From positions 1-64,000 of the forward strand of contig NZ_UUIS01000074.1 of the NCBI RefSeq assembly GCF_900589395.1: a stretch of 64,000 nucleotides of DNA, written 5' to 3'. A model generated the notes under the pieces. That model did not search any database. It had not been told where the DNA came from and was given only the letters and a program-made list of their open reading frames with translations. Shown piece by piece: positions 42,090 through 52,500 of the stretch. How positions within the stretch are numbered: the stretch's first letter is position 1; the number at the start of each line of letters is the position of its first letter. Source of the stretch: Pseudomonas viridiflava (lineage in GTDB: Bacteria > Pseudomonadota > Gammaproteobacteria > Pseudomonadales > Pseudomonadaceae). The position numbers and the translations under genes are program-made.

Positions 42090-43707
42090 GCACAACAACG
42101 CCGCTGCGGCTACCACGGTCTGGACCTGGCCGGGGCTGGGCCTGTGGAACCTGTATTTCATCGTCAAGCTGGCGCTGTTCTGGGCCGGCTACCTGAACCT
42201 GCAACTGCTGCCCAATCTGGTGCTGGCCGCGGTGCTGCTGGTGCCGTTGCCGCATCGCTATCTGGTGTGGCTGCGTACGTTGATTGCGGTGCCGGTGGGC
42301 GTGGCGCTGTTCTACCAGGACACCTGGTTGCCGCCGTTCAGCCGCTTGCTGGACCAGCCTGGCGTGCTGAATTTCAGCAGCGAGTATTTACTGGAGCTGG
42401 CCGGGCGCTTCATCGACTGGCACCTGTGCGGCCAGTTGCTGGTGCTGGCGGTGGCGTACTTCTTCGTGCAGCAGTGGCTGCGCCTGACCACCCTGACCCT
42501 GGCCGGCTTTGCCTGGCTGGGCAGCGCCAGCCTGCTGGCCATGCAGGCGCCGGCGCCGCAGGGCGTGGCCCCGGCGCCGGGCGTTGCCGCCGTCAGCAAT
42601 GCCGAGCCCGACAGCCCGACGCTGGAAGCCTACCTGCAGAAGTTCTACACCACCGAGGCGGGGCGTCAGGTCAAGTTCGAGCCGTCGACCTCGGCGGCGC
42701 AGCCGTTCGACCTGTTGCTGATCAATATCTGCTCCATGGCCTGGGACGACCTGGAGGCAGTGGGCCTGCGCGACAACCCGCTGTTGCAGCAGATGGACAT
42801 GGTCTTCGACAACTTCAACTCGGCCACCTCCTACAGCGGCCCGGCGGCGATTCGCCTGTTGCGTGCCAGTTGCGGCCAGCAGCCGCACAGCAAGCTCTAC
42901 GGCATGGCCGCCGAGCAGTGCCTGCTGATGGACGATTTGCGCAAGCTGGGCTTCAGCAGTCAGGTGATGCTCAACCACACCGGCCAGTTCGAAGGCTTTA
43001 TCGATGAGGTGCGCAGCCAGGGCTCGCTGCCGGCGCCGCAGGTCAGCACCGCCAGCCTGCCACGGGCGCTGGTGGGGTTCGATGGCTCGCCGATCTGGCG
43101 TGACCGCGAGGTGCTCGACAAGTGGTGGCTCAACCGCGTCGGCCAGCAGGATGCGCGCGTGGCGCTGTTCTACAACACCACCACGCTGCACGACGGCAAC
43201 CGCGCGCTGACCGCCGATGGCGGCACCCGAAGCGCCGATTACAAGCCGCGCGCCCAGGCGCTGATCGACGACCTGAACACCTTCCTCAAGCAACTGGAAA
43301 AGAGCGGCCGGCGCGTGGCGGTGGTGATCGTGCCCGAGCACGGCGCTGCCTTGCACGGCGACCGCATGCAGATCGACGGCATGCGCGAGATCCCCAGCCC
43401 TTCGATCACCCACGTGCCGGTCGGCATCAAGCTGGTGGGCATGGGCAAGCCGCCGGCCAATGCGCCGATTCATGTCAGCGCGCCCAGCAGTTACCTGGCG
43501 CTGTCGCAGATCATCGCGCGGCTGTACGCCCAGGGGGCCGCAGGCGAGGGCCAGGAACCGGACTGGCAGGCACTGCTGGCCAACCTGCCGCAGACCCCGA
43601 TGGTGTCGGAGAACTCGGGCACCGTGGTGCTCGATTACGCCGGCAAGCCTTACGTTCGGATCAAGGAGAAGGGCGCATGGCTGCCTTACCCACAACGGTT
43701 CAAATGA
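42076..43707 (+). CDS. bcsG: Cellulose phosphoethanolamine transferase BcsG
   Basis: BcsG decorates cellulose with phosphoethanolamine on the periplasmic side. The 543-residue protein has N-terminal membrane helices (GLWNLYFIVKLALFWAGYL; NLVLAAVLLVPLP; VLAVAYFFVQQWL) and a periplasmic alkaline-phosphatase-like domain with FNSATSYSGPAAIRLLRASCG around the nucleophilic serine, LLGFDGSP-type ALVGFDGSPIW, and VVIVPEHGAALHGDRMQ (metal-binding). These match E. coli BcsG closely. The ATG at 42076 (MSGLEHN) lies inside the end of bcsF; the frame is open 48 bases further but homologues start here. Stop overlaps bcsR. Confidence 0.95.
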   Translation: MSGLEHNNAAAATTVWTWPGLGLWNLYFIVKLALFWAGYLNLQLLPNLVLAAVLLVPLPHRYLVWLRTLIAVPVGVALFYQDTWLPPFSRLLDQPGVLNFSSEYLLELAGRFIDWHLCGQLLVLAVAYFFVQQWLRLTTLTLAGFAWLGSASLLAMQAPAPQGVAPAPGVAAVSNAEPDSPTLEAYLQKFYTTEAGRQVKFEPSTSAAQPFDLLLINICSMAWDDLEAVGLRDNPLLQQMDMVFDNFNSATSYSGPAAIRLLRASCGQQPHSKLYGMAAEQCLLMDDLRKLGFSSQVMLNHTGQFEGFIDEVRSQGSLPAPQVSTASLPRALVGFDGSPIWRDREVLDKWWLNRVGQQDARVALFYNTTTLHDGNRALTADGGTRSADYKPRAQALIDDLNTFLKQLEKSGRRVAVVIVPEHGAALHGDRMQIDGMREIPSPSITHVPVGIKLVGMGKPPANAPIHVSAPSSYLALSQIIARLYAQGAAGEGQEPDWQALLANLPQTPMVSENSGTVVLDYAGKPYVRIKEKGAWLPYPQRFK

Positions 43708-43934
43708 AAAAAGCCGCGCTGTCACGCAACGAGCGCGCCGACGACATCGCCCGCCTCAAGGCCGACCTGAACCTGTCGGACCTGCACTACGTGGATATTT
43801 CTGCGCAGCTGGAGCTGAGCCAGGCGCTCAAGCGCTGGCCGTTGCTGGTCGAACTGGCCCGCGCTGGCGAGCCGGTCGAGCCGCCGGCGGCCGACCAGGA
43901 CGAGCGGTCCATTATTCGTGAGGCACGCCCGTGA
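43704..43934 (+). CDS. bcsR: Small cellulose regulator BcsR
   Basis: The 76-residue protein aligns with E. coli BcsR (62 aa) over LKADLNLSDLHYVDIS and ALKRWPLLVELA, the latter nearly identical. BcsR forms the regulatory R-Q complex with BcsQ that supports BcsA assembly. It overlaps bcsG (ATGA) and bcsQ (GTGA), so all three are translationally coupled. The ~14-residue C-terminal extension (EPPAADQDERSI) is acidic and not in the E. coli protein. Confidence 0.85.
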   Translation: MKKAALSRNERADDIARLKADLNLSDLHYVDISAQLELSQALKRWPLLVELARAGEPVEPPAADQDERSIIREARP

Positions 43935-44671
43935 CGACCTTGAGCCTGTCCGGCGTACGCGGCGGGGTGGGCACCACTTCGCTGCTGGCCGCGCTCGGTT
44001 TTGCCCTGCAAAGCCTGGGCGAACGGGTGTTGATGATCGACCTGTGTCCGGAAAACCAGCTGCGCCTGCACTGCAACCTGCCGCTGGAGCAGGCGTCGGG
44101 CTGGGCGCGGGCGATGCTCGACGACCAGCCCTGGCATGAGCACGCCTGGCGCCTGAACGACCACCTGCACCTGCTGCCTTATGGCCGCCTGAGCAGCGCC
44201 CAGAGCCTGGCGCTCGAGCAGCGTCTGCTGGCCGATCCGCAGCTCTGGGCCCGGCGCCAGGCACGTCTGGCCGGGCAATATGACTGGCTGCTGTTCGACC
44301 TGCCACAACGCTTGCCGGGCCATGCCGCCTGTGGCCCGTGCCTGTTGCCTGTGCGGGTGGCCGAGTCGGACCCGGCGTGCCTGGCGCTGCTGCAACAGGC
44401 CCGGCAGGCGCCCGGCCATGTGCCGCCGCTGTTGCTGGTCAATCGCTTCGACCCGGGCAGCCAGTTGCAGCGCGATCTGTTACTGGTATGGCGCAACAGC
44501 CCCGGCAGCCGCTTGCTGCCCTTGACCGTGCACAGTGACGAGGCGATGCGCGAGGCCATGGCCTTTCGTCAACCGGTGGGCCAGTACGCCCCCGACAGCC
44601 TGGCGGCCCAGGACGCGCTGAGCCTGGCGACCTGGTGCCTGACCCGTCGCCAGGCCCTGGAGGCCGTATGA
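43931..44671 (+). CDS. bcsQ: Cellulose biosynthesis MinD-like ATPase BcsQ
   Basis: SIMIBI-class ATPase of 246 residues needed for polar assembly of the cellulose machine. The P-loop reads GVRGGVGTTS (residues ~8-17), the deviant form typical of BcsQ, where the usual signature Lys is replaced by Arg/Gly-type residues. VLMIDLCPENQLRLHCN and WLLFDLPQ are the further MinD-like segments. GTG start in an overlap with bcsR; stop overlaps bcsA. Confidence 0.92.
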   Translation: MTTLSLSGVRGGVGTTSLLAALGFALQSLGERVLMIDLCPENQLRLHCNLPLEQASGWARAMLDDQPWHEHAWRLNDHLHLLPYGRLSSAQSLALEQRLLADPQLWARRQARLAGQYDWLLFDLPQRLPGHAACGPCLLPVRVAESDPACLALLQQARQAPGHVPPLLLVNRFDPGSQLQRDLLLVWRNSPGSRLLPLTVHSDEAMREAMAFRQPVGQYAPDSLAAQDALSLATWCLTRRQALEAV

Positions 44672-47259
44672 GCGAGCGCAGGTTTTCCTATCGGTCCCTG
44701 CGCCGCCAGCATGACTGCCATCCGCTGACCGCCTTGTGGCTGGCCACGCTGAGTGCGCTGGCCTGGCTGTTCCTGCGCCTGGAGTCGCCGGTGTGGCAGC
44801 GCCTGATCGAACAGCGCCAGCGCTGGTACCCGCAGTTGGCCGACAAGGCCCCCAGTGCCGGCGATCCGCTGCGCGTTGTGCTGCAAAGCCTGTGGCTGAT
44901 GCTGTTTCGGCCCTGGCCGCACAGGCGTCGGCGCCCTGTGCCAGCCTTTGTGCTCCGGGCGGGCGGCCTTAACCGCGCCCTCTGGGAGCGCCTGGCGTTT
45001 TTTCTCAACGGCCTGCCCGGTCAGCTCGGCCAGAGTCGCTCGATGCAGGGCAGCAGCCAGTGGTGGGCGACCCTGGGGCCGCGCCAGCAGCGATGGCTCA
45101 ACGGCCTGTGTGGCGTGCTGGGCCTGATCCTGGTGGTGATGTGCATCACCGAGCCGTTCGGCCTGGCCTCGCAATTGCTCTTCGTGGCCTTGCTCTGGGC
45201 CGTGGCGATGCTGGTGCGGCGTGTGCCGGGGCGTTTTCCGACCCTGCTGCTGGTCATGCTGTCGCTGATCGTGTCGTGCCGCTACCTGTGGTGGCGCTAC
45301 ACCGCAACCCTGAACTGGAACAGCCCGCTGGACCTGGTGCTGGGCGTCATCCTGCTGATGGCCGAGACCTATTCGTGGCTGGTGCTGGTGCTCGGCTACA
45401 TCCAGACCTGCTGGCCCTTGCAGCGTACGCCTGCGCAATTGCCGCGCGACACCGACCTGTGGCCGACGGTCGACCTGCTGATCCCGACCTACAACGAGGA
45501 CCTGTCGATCGTGCGCGGCACGGTGTATGCCGCACTGGGCATCGACTGGCCGCACGACAAGCTGCGCATCTCGATCCTGGACGACGGCAAGCGCGAGTCG
45601 TTCAAGCAGTTCGCCGCCGAGGCCGGGGTCAACTACATCACCCGCACCGACAACAAGCACGCCAAGGCCGGTAACCTCAACCGGGCGCTGGGCCAGCTTA
45701 CCGGCGAGCTGATCGCCATTTTCGACTGCGACCATGTGCCGGTGCGTTCTTTCCTGCAACTGACCGTGGGCTGGTTCCTGCGTGACCCGAAAATGGCCCT
45801 GGTGCAGACCCCGCACCACTTCCTGTCGCCGGACCCGTTCGAGCGCAACCTGGACACCTTCCGCAAGCGCCCCAACGAAGGCGAGCTGTTCTACGGCCTG
45901 GTGCAGGACGGCAACGACATGTGGAACGCGGCGTTCTTCTGCGGCTCGTGCGCGGTGCTGCGCCGGGCGGCCATTGAGGACATCGGCGGCTTTGCCGTGG
46001 AAACCGTGACCGAAGACGCCCACACCGCGCTGCGCATGCACCGCCGTGGCTGGAACTCGGCCTATGTGCGCATTCCGCAGGCGGCGGGCCTGGCCACCGA
46101 AAGCCTGTCGGCGCACATCGGCCAGAGGATCCGCTGGGCGCGCGGCATGGCGCAGATCTTTCGCACCGACAACCCGTTGCTGGGCCGTGGGCTGACGTTC
46201 TTCCAGCGCGTCTGCTACGCCAACGCCATGCTGCATTTCCTGGTCGGCCTGCCGCGCCTGGTGTTCCTGACCGCGCCCCTGGCGTTTCTGTTGTTTCATG
46301 CCTACATCATCTATGCCCCGGCGGTGATGATCGTGCTGTATGTAATTCCGCACATGGTCCATGCCAGCCTGACCAACTCGCGGATCCAGGGCGAGCATCG
46401 CCTGACGTTCTGGGGCGAGGTGTATGAAACCGTGCTGGCCTGGTACATCGCCCGGCCGACCACCGTGGCGCTGTTCAACCCCAGCAAGGGCAAGTTCAAC
46501 GTCACCGCCAAGGGCGGCCTGATGAACGAAAACCAGTTCGACTGGGCCATCGCCCGGCCTTACCTGGTGCTGGCGCTGCTCAACGTGCTGGGCCTGGGCT
46601 TTGCGGCCTGGCGGCTGGTGTACGGGCCGGCCGACGAGATTGGCACCATCCTGGTCAGTTGCCTGTGGGTGTTCTACAACCTGCTGATCGTCGGTTCTGC
46701 CGTGGCGATTGCTGCCGAAGTGCGCCAGGTGCGTGAGGCCCACCGCGTGCTGGCGCGCCTGCCGGCGGCGCTGCGCCTGCCCAACGGGCGCTTCTACACC
46801 GGCATGCTGGTCGACTATTCCGATGGCGGCGTGGGCCTTGAGCTCGATGCCGAGCTGGCGGTGCCGATCGGCGCGCGGGTGTCCTTGATGATGCAGCGCG
46901 GCAACCGTGAGTTTCTGTTCCCCGGCGTCGTCAGCCGCAGCCACCGCACCCTGGTGGGCATTGCCTTCAACGAGCTGTCGGCAACGCAGAAGATCGATTA
47001 CGTGCAATGCACCTTCGCCCGTGCCGATGCCTGGCTGAACTGGAACGAAAACTTCACCCCCGACCGCCCGCTGCACAGCTTCATCGAAGTGTTGCGCCTG
47101 GGCGCGACCGGCTATTACCGCCTTTATCAGTACCTGCCGGCCTGGAGCCGCACCCTGGCGCGGCCACTGGTGCGTGTGTGTGCCTGGCTGATCAGCTACC
47201 TGCCGCGGTTCGCCAAGGCGTCTCCCTCTTCACCTTCCCGATCGGTGCCTGCTCCATGA
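44668..47259 (+). CDS. bcsA: Cellulose synthase catalytic subunit BcsA (first operon)
   Basis: Inner-membrane GT2 synthase polymerising UDP-glucose into beta-1,4-glucan and extruding it. The 863-residue length, with a long N-terminal region before the catalytic core, matches E. coli BcsA. Catalytic motifs: LDDG (D305-D306), DCD at 353-355, TED at 448-450, QRIRW at 486-490. The PilZ c-di-GMP site is present: RxxxR at 689-693 and DxSxGG at 716-721. The ATG at 44668 overlaps the bcsQ stop; an upstream in-frame start is less likely. Translationally coupled to bcsB. Confidence 0.97.
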   Translation: MSERRFSYRSLRRQHDCHPLTALWLATLSALAWLFLRLESPVWQRLIEQRQRWYPQLADKAPSAGDPLRVVLQSLWLMLFRPWPHRRRRPVPAFVLRAGGLNRALWERLAFFLNGLPGQLGQSRSMQGSSQWWATLGPRQQRWLNGLCGVLGLILVVMCITEPFGLASQLLFVALLWAVAMLVRRVPGRFPTLLLVMLSLIVSCRYLWWRYTATLNWNSPLDLVLGVILLMAETYSWLVLVLGYIQTCWPLQRTPAQLPRDTDLWPTVDLLIPTYNEDLSIVRGTVYAALGIDWPHDKLRISILDDGKRESFKQFAAEAGVNYITRTDNKHAKAGNLNRALGQLTGELIAIFDCDHVPVRSFLQLTVGWFLRDPKMALVQTPHHFLSPDPFERNLDTFRKRPNEGELFYGLVQDGNDMWNAAFFCGSCAVLRRAAIEDIGGFAVETVTEDAHTALRMHRRGWNSAYVRIPQAAGLATESLSAHIGQRIRWARGMAQIFRTDNPLLGRGLTFFQRVCYANAMLHFLVGLPRLVFLTAPLAFLLFHAYIIYAPAVMIVLYVIPHMVHASLTNSRIQGEHRLTFWGEVYETVLAWYIARPTTVALFNPSKGKFNVTAKGGLMNENQFDWAIARPYLVLALLNVLGLGFAAWRLVYGPADEIGTILVSCLWVFYNLLIVGSAVAIAAEVRQVREAHRVLARLPAALRLPNGRFYTGMLVDYSDGGVGLELDAELAVPIGARVSLMMQRGNREFLFPGVVSRSHRTLVGIAFNELSATQKIDYVQCTFARADAWLNWNENFTPDRPLHSFIEVLRLGATGYYRLYQYLPAWSRTLARPLVRVCAWLISYLPRFAKASPSSPSRSVPAP

Positions 47260-49550
47260 GTCGTTCTTTCACTTTCAGGCTCACCAGCCTGTTGCTGCTG
47301 GCCATGGGGTGCGCCCACGCACAGACACCGCCTTTGCCTGCGTCCGCTGTGCCCAGGGCCGCCGCGCCCGCCCCGGCCGTGGCGCCGGTGGCAGCTCCGG
47401 CAGCGCCGAGCTGGGACGTCACGCACAGCTTCGAGCGCCTGGGCCGCAGCGCCGACAGCCTGCTGCTGGGCACGCGCAATACCGATCAGTTCGAGTTCAG
47501 CCTGCGCCGCGACCGCATTGCCAGCCAGGCCGGATTGCAGCTGGAATACACCCCGTCGCCGGCCTTGCTGCCGACGCTGTCGCACCTGCGCATCTACCTC
47601 AATGATGTGCTGATGGGCGTGGTGCCCATCGAGAAGGATCAGCTGGGCAAGAAGACCGTGCGCCAGGTGCCCCTGGACCCGCGCCTGGTCAGTGACTTCA
47701 ACCGCGTGCGGCTGGAGTTCGTCGGGCATTACACCGACATCTGTGAGGAGCCGTCCAACAGCGCGCTGTGGGTCAACGTCAGCCGGGCCAGCCAGGTGTC
47801 GCTCACCGAGCAGGCGCTGGTCATCAAGAACGACCTGGCGTACTTCCCCGTGCCGTTCTTCGACACCCGTGGCTATGGCATGCCGGTGCTGAGCATGGTC
47901 TTCGCCGGCCAGCCGACCCTGGGCGAGCAGCGTGCCGCGGGTGTCCTGGCCTCGTACTTCGGCAGCCAGGCCGCCTGGCGCGGCACGCAGTTTCCGGTGC
48001 TGTTCGACCAGTTGCCGGCCGCCACGGGCGAGCGTCCGGCCGGCGCCTCCATCGTGTTTGCCACCAATGGCCATCGCCCGGCCTTCCTGAGCGACCTGGC
48101 CAGGTACCCGGCGGTCGAGGCGCCGGTGGTGCAGATGATCGACAACCCGCAGGACCGCTACAGCAAGATGCTGCTGGTCATGGGCCGCGACGAGGCCGAC
48201 CTGCTCACCGCCGTGCAGGCCCTGGCGCTGGGCGGCGACCTGTTGCGCGGCGAGCGGGTGGTGATCGACAAGGTGCAACAGCTGCAGCCGCGCCAGCCCT
48301 ACGATGCCCCCAACTGGATGCGCACCGACCGGCCGGTGCGCTTTGCCGAGCTGATCAAGTACCCCGAGCAGTTGCGCGTCAGCGGCCTGCAACCGCAGCC
48401 GATCACCGTGGAAATGAACCTGCCGCCGGACCTGTTCGTCTGGGGTAACCAGGGCATCCCGCTGCAGGCCCGTTACCGCTACACGCCGCCACCGTTCAAT
48501 GATGGCTCGCGGTTGAACATCAGCCTCAACAACGAGTTCATCAGCAGCCTGCCGTTGCAGGTCAACAGCCATGACCAGCTCGAAGAGCTGCGCATGGCCG
48601 TATTGTCGAGCGAGTCGGCGAACGTCAACGAGAAACTCTCGGTGCCGGCGCTGAAAGTCGGCGACCGCAACATTCTGCAGTTCAAGTTCAGCTTCACCAC
48701 CACCGGTGGCGGTGCCCAGCGCGACCGGTGCCAGACCACACTGCCGATCGACGCCCAGGCGGTGATCGACGATCAATCGAGCATCGACCTGTCCGGCTAT
48801 CACCACTACATGGCGATGCCGGACCTGTCGGCCTTTTCACGCAGCGGTTTTCCGTTCAGCCGCATGGCGGACCTGTCCGAGACGGTGGTGGTGCTGCCCG
48901 CGCAGCCCAACGCGCTGCAGCTGAGCACGTACCTGGAGGCGCTGGCCGGTCTCTCGGCGCGCTCCGGCCTGCCGGCGCTGAAGCTGCAAGTCAGCGACAA
49001 CTGGGAACAGGCTGCAAAACAGGACGCCGACCTGCTGGTGCTGGGCAGCTTTGCACCGGACATGCGCAGCAACAGCGACATGAACCTGCTGCTGGATCGC
49101 TCTCGCGACTGGTTGCTGCAATCGAGTGAAAAGGGCGTGTACAGCGAGTCCAATCCGCCCTCGACACGGGTCGAGGTGTCGGCGCAAGGACCGATTGCGG
49201 CCATCGTCGGCCTGCAGTCGCCGTTCCATGCCCAGCGCAGCATCGTCGCCTTGCTGGCCACCGAAGACACCGATTTCCAGTTGCTGCGCGAGGTGCTCAA
49301 CGACAGCGGCAAGCTCAATGCGGTCAGCGGCTCGGTGGCGTTGATCCGCAGCAGTGGCGTGTACAGCCAGATCGTCGGCGAGCGCTATTACGTCGGCAGC
49401 CTGCCGTGGTGGCAGTTGCTGTGGTTCAAGTTGTCCGATCATCCGGTGTTGCTGGTGGTCATGGCGGTGTTGGGTGTGCTGCTGACTTCGCTGGTGGTCA
49501 TGCGCGCCCTGCAATGGGCGGCGCGCCGTCGCCTGGCGTATGGGGAATAA
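47256..49550 (+). CDS. bcsB: Cellulose synthase periplasmic subunit BcsB (first operon)
   Basis: BcsB guides the nascent glucan through the periplasm and anchors BcsA by its C-terminal helix. The 764 residues start with a Sec signal (FRLTSLLLLAMGCAHA) and an Ala/Pro linker. Carbohydrate-binding and flavodoxin-like repeats follow (LRIYLNDVLMGVVPI; NRVRLEFVGHYTDICEEP; QPRQPYDAPNWM), and a C-terminal anchor helix (HPVLLVVMAVLGVLLTSLVV). The start is the ATG overlapping the bcsA stop. The 3' end overlaps bcsC by 11 bases; no bcsZ lies between, unlike in E. coli. Confidence 0.96.
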   Translation: MSRSFTFRLTSLLLLAMGCAHAQTPPLPASAVPRAAAPAPAVAPVAAPAAPSWDVTHSFERLGRSADSLLLGTRNTDQFEFSLRRDRIASQAGLQLEYTPSPALLPTLSHLRIYLNDVLMGVVPIEKDQLGKKTVRQVPLDPRLVSDFNRVRLEFVGHYTDICEEPSNSALWVNVSRASQVSLTEQALVIKNDLAYFPVPFFDTRGYGMPVLSMVFAGQPTLGEQRAAGVLASYFGSQAAWRGTQFPVLFDQLPAATGERPAGASIVFATNGHRPAFLSDLARYPAVEAPVVQMIDNPQDRYSKMLLVMGRDEADLLTAVQALALGGDLLRGERVVIDKVQQLQPRQPYDAPNWMRTDRPVRFAELIKYPEQLRVSGLQPQPITVEMNLPPDLFVWGNQGIPLQARYRYTPPPFNDGSRLNISLNNEFISSLPLQVNSHDQLEELRMAVLSSESANVNEKLSVPALKVGDRNILQFKFSFTTTGGGAQRDRCQTTLPIDAQAVIDDQSSIDLSGYHHYMAMPDLSAFSRSGFPFSRMADLSETVVVLPAQPNALQLSTYLEALAGLSARSGLPALKLQVSDNWEQAAKQDADLLVLGSFAPDMRSNSDMNLLLDRSRDWLLQSSEKGVYSESNPPSTRVEVSAQGPIAAIVGLQSPFHAQRSIVALLATEDTDFQLLREVLNDSGKLNAVSGSVALIRSSGVYSQIVGERYYVGSLPWWQLLWFKLSDHPVLLVVMAVLGVLLTSLVVMRALQWAARRRLAYGE

Positions 49551-52500
49551 GCCGGTGCGTGCGCTCAGGGGGCTGACGGTGCGCTGCACCTTGCTGTTGG
49601 CGTGCCTGAGCGGCGTGGCGCTGGCGGCCGCGCCGCAGCCAGGTGTCGATCAGCAACAGTGGTTGCTGCAACAAATGCGCGTGGGCGAGGCGCTGTACCG
49701 CGACGACCTGGTCAACGACGCCCTGGCGCGCCTGGAGCTGATCGCCCCGCAGCACCCGCAAGTGCTGCTGGGCAAGCTGGTGCAGGCCCTGGCCAGCCCG
49801 GCCACCAACGAAGCCTGGATCAATCAACTGTTGCGCGAACTCGACCAGAAACACCCCGACTCGCTGCAACGCCGCCAGGCTTACGCCCTGGTGAGGTTGC
49901 GCAGCCAGGAGGGCCAGCAAGCCCTGCAACAAGCCCGGCTGCTGGCGGCTGCCGGACGCTTCGAGGAAGCGACCAAGGCCTTCGAGCAAGTCCTGGGCGA
50001 GCAACCGCCCAACCTGGCCATGGCGCTGGAGTACTGGGCCAGCCGCAGCCGTCTCAATGGCCAGCGTCCGGTGGCCATCAGGCAGTTGCAGGCGCTTGAG
50101 CGCGATTATCCGGGCAATACCGGGGTGCGGCAGATGCTGGCCGGCCTGCTGATGACCGACAAGCGTGACGCCGACGCGCTGGCCGTGCTGCACCAGCTGG
50201 CCGCTGATCCGCTGGCCAGCAACAGCGCTGCCGAAACCGAATACAACTACCTGCTCAAGCAACCGGTTACCCCCGAGACCCTGCGTGCCTGGCAGGCGTT
50301 TGTCGGGCATTACCCGTATTCGCCATTGATCAACAACGCCCGCCAGCAACTGGCCGACCAGCAACGCCTGCAGGGCGATCCGGCCTGGCAGGCCGGCGTC
50401 CAGGCCAAGCGCCTGCTGGAGCAGGAACCGGCCAGTGCCAGCAACAGCGCCCGCGCCGAGCAACTGTTGCGTCGTGCCCTGAAAGCCTACCCGCAGGACC
50501 CGAGCCTGCATGGCGCGCTGGGCACCGCCCTGGCGCGCCAGGACAAGAATGCCGACGCTTATGCGGCGTTTACCCAGGCGCTGAACCTGGAGCAGGACAC
50601 CTCTTACATCAGCAAGTGGCAAGACCTGCAGAATGCTTCGCGCAACTGGATGGTGCTGCAACAGGGCGATCAGGCGTTGGCGCGCAAGGACTATGCCGCC
50701 GCACGCAAGGCCTATCAGCAAGCCCGCAGCCTGGATGCTGCCTCGGCCGGGCCCCTGATCGGCCTGGCCGAGGTGGCCCGTGGCGAACTGAACGACATTC
50801 AGGCCGAAGCCTTGCTGCTGCAAGCGCGCAAGCTCGAGCCTGGCAATGACGGCGTGATCCGCGCCCTGGTGCGGCTGTACCGGTCGCAGTCCGACGAGCG
50901 TGCGGTGGCGTTTCTCGACACCCTGCCGGCGAGCAACCAGGCGCCGTTCACTGCGCTGCGCCAGAGCCTTGAGCTGGCGCGCCTGAACCAGCAGGCCGAC
51001 CGGCTCAGCGAGCAGTCCGACTGGGGGCCACTGGTGCCCTTGCTCAAGAAGATCCGCGTGCTGGACCCGGACAACCCCTGGCTGACCTACCGCCTGGCCG
51101 CGGCCGAAGTGGCCCTGGGCAATCCACGCCAGGCCGATGAGGCGTTCGCGCAATTGCTGGTGCGCCAGGGCAACAACCCCGAGGCCCGCTATGCCCACGG
51201 CCTGTACCTGGCCAATGCCAGCCGCGACACTGAATTGCTGGCCAGCCTGGGCAAGATTGCCAAGGCAGGCTGGACGGACAACATGCGTGAACTGGCCGCG
51301 CGCATCGAACGCCGGCAGTTGCTGGCGCGGGTCGAGCAGTTGCGCAACAGCGGCCAGGAACCGCAGGCCATCGCCCTGCTGCTGCGCCACCCGACCACCG
51401 ATGACTATGCCACCCTGGCCGACTGGGCGGTCCAGCGCAGCGATTTTGCTGCCGCCCAAAGCGCCTATGCCAAAGTCCTGGCCGCCGACCCGAACAATGC
51501 CGAGGCGCAATTGGGACAGATCGAGGTCCTGCTGGCCACCGAGCGTGTGCCCCAGGCCCGCCAGGCACTGGCCAGCCTGTCGATGCCGCCCCAGGCCCCG
51601 ACCAACTGGCAGCGGCGGCTGGCCAATGCCTGGCGGGCGGCCGGCGACAAGGCCCGCGCCCAGGCGCTGCTCGCCGAGCTGCTGAAGACCCCGCAGAGCG
51701 ACCCGTTGATCTATCGCGATGCGGCGCGCCTGCAGGCCAAGGACAATCCGCAGCAGGCCCTGGACCGCTACGCCCAGGCCATGGCCGCCGCCGGCCTGAT
51801 CAGGCCTGACCAGGCCAGCCCGCGGGACAACGTGGCCCTGACCCGTGCCAGCCGCGCCCAGGACAGCGACGACTGGCTGCCTCGCGGCCTGCGCAGTGAT
51901 GTCGAGGAGCTGTACAAGGCGCAGAACACCACGGTCAACGTCTATCGCGACTTCACCGTGCGCACTGACAGCACCTCGCCGGGCATCTCCGACCTGACCA
52001 CCCAGACCACCATCGTGCGCATCGATACGCCTGTTGCCCAGGGCCAGGGGTTTGTCCAGGCTGAGCAGGTCGACCTTGATGCCAGCGATTTCAAGACTGA
52101 AAACGGCGTGCACACCGAAGCATTCGGTGCCTGTGCGGTGCGCGTGCGGCGCGGCGCCCTGGTGACCGAGGGCTGTCGCAGCACCTCGCAAAGCGTCAGC
52201 GGCCCCAGTGTGGCGGTGGGCTGGAAGAACGATCAGGTGGCGGTGGACATTGGCCATACACCCCAAGGGTTCGAGGTGGGCAACTGGCTGGGCGGCGTCG
52301 CCTACAGCGGTGCCTGGAAGTCGGTGGGCTGGACCCTGACCGCTTCGCGCCGGCCGATGACCAACTCGGTGATCTCCTACGCCGGTGCCGTGGACCCGGT
52401 CACCGGCCTACGCTGGGGCGGGGTGACCAGCAACGGTTTCACCCTGAGCCTGAGCCATGACGAAGGCGGTGTGGACGGCCTGTGGGCCAGCCTGGGCACC

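Noticed and set aside
46723..46743. Loss of the c-di-GMP RxxxR motif in the first BcsA because RQVRR is RQVRE
   Set aside because: The motif is the R-EAH-R pair (689-693), which aligns with RRSHR in E. coli and is intact; only the non-motif neighbour changed.
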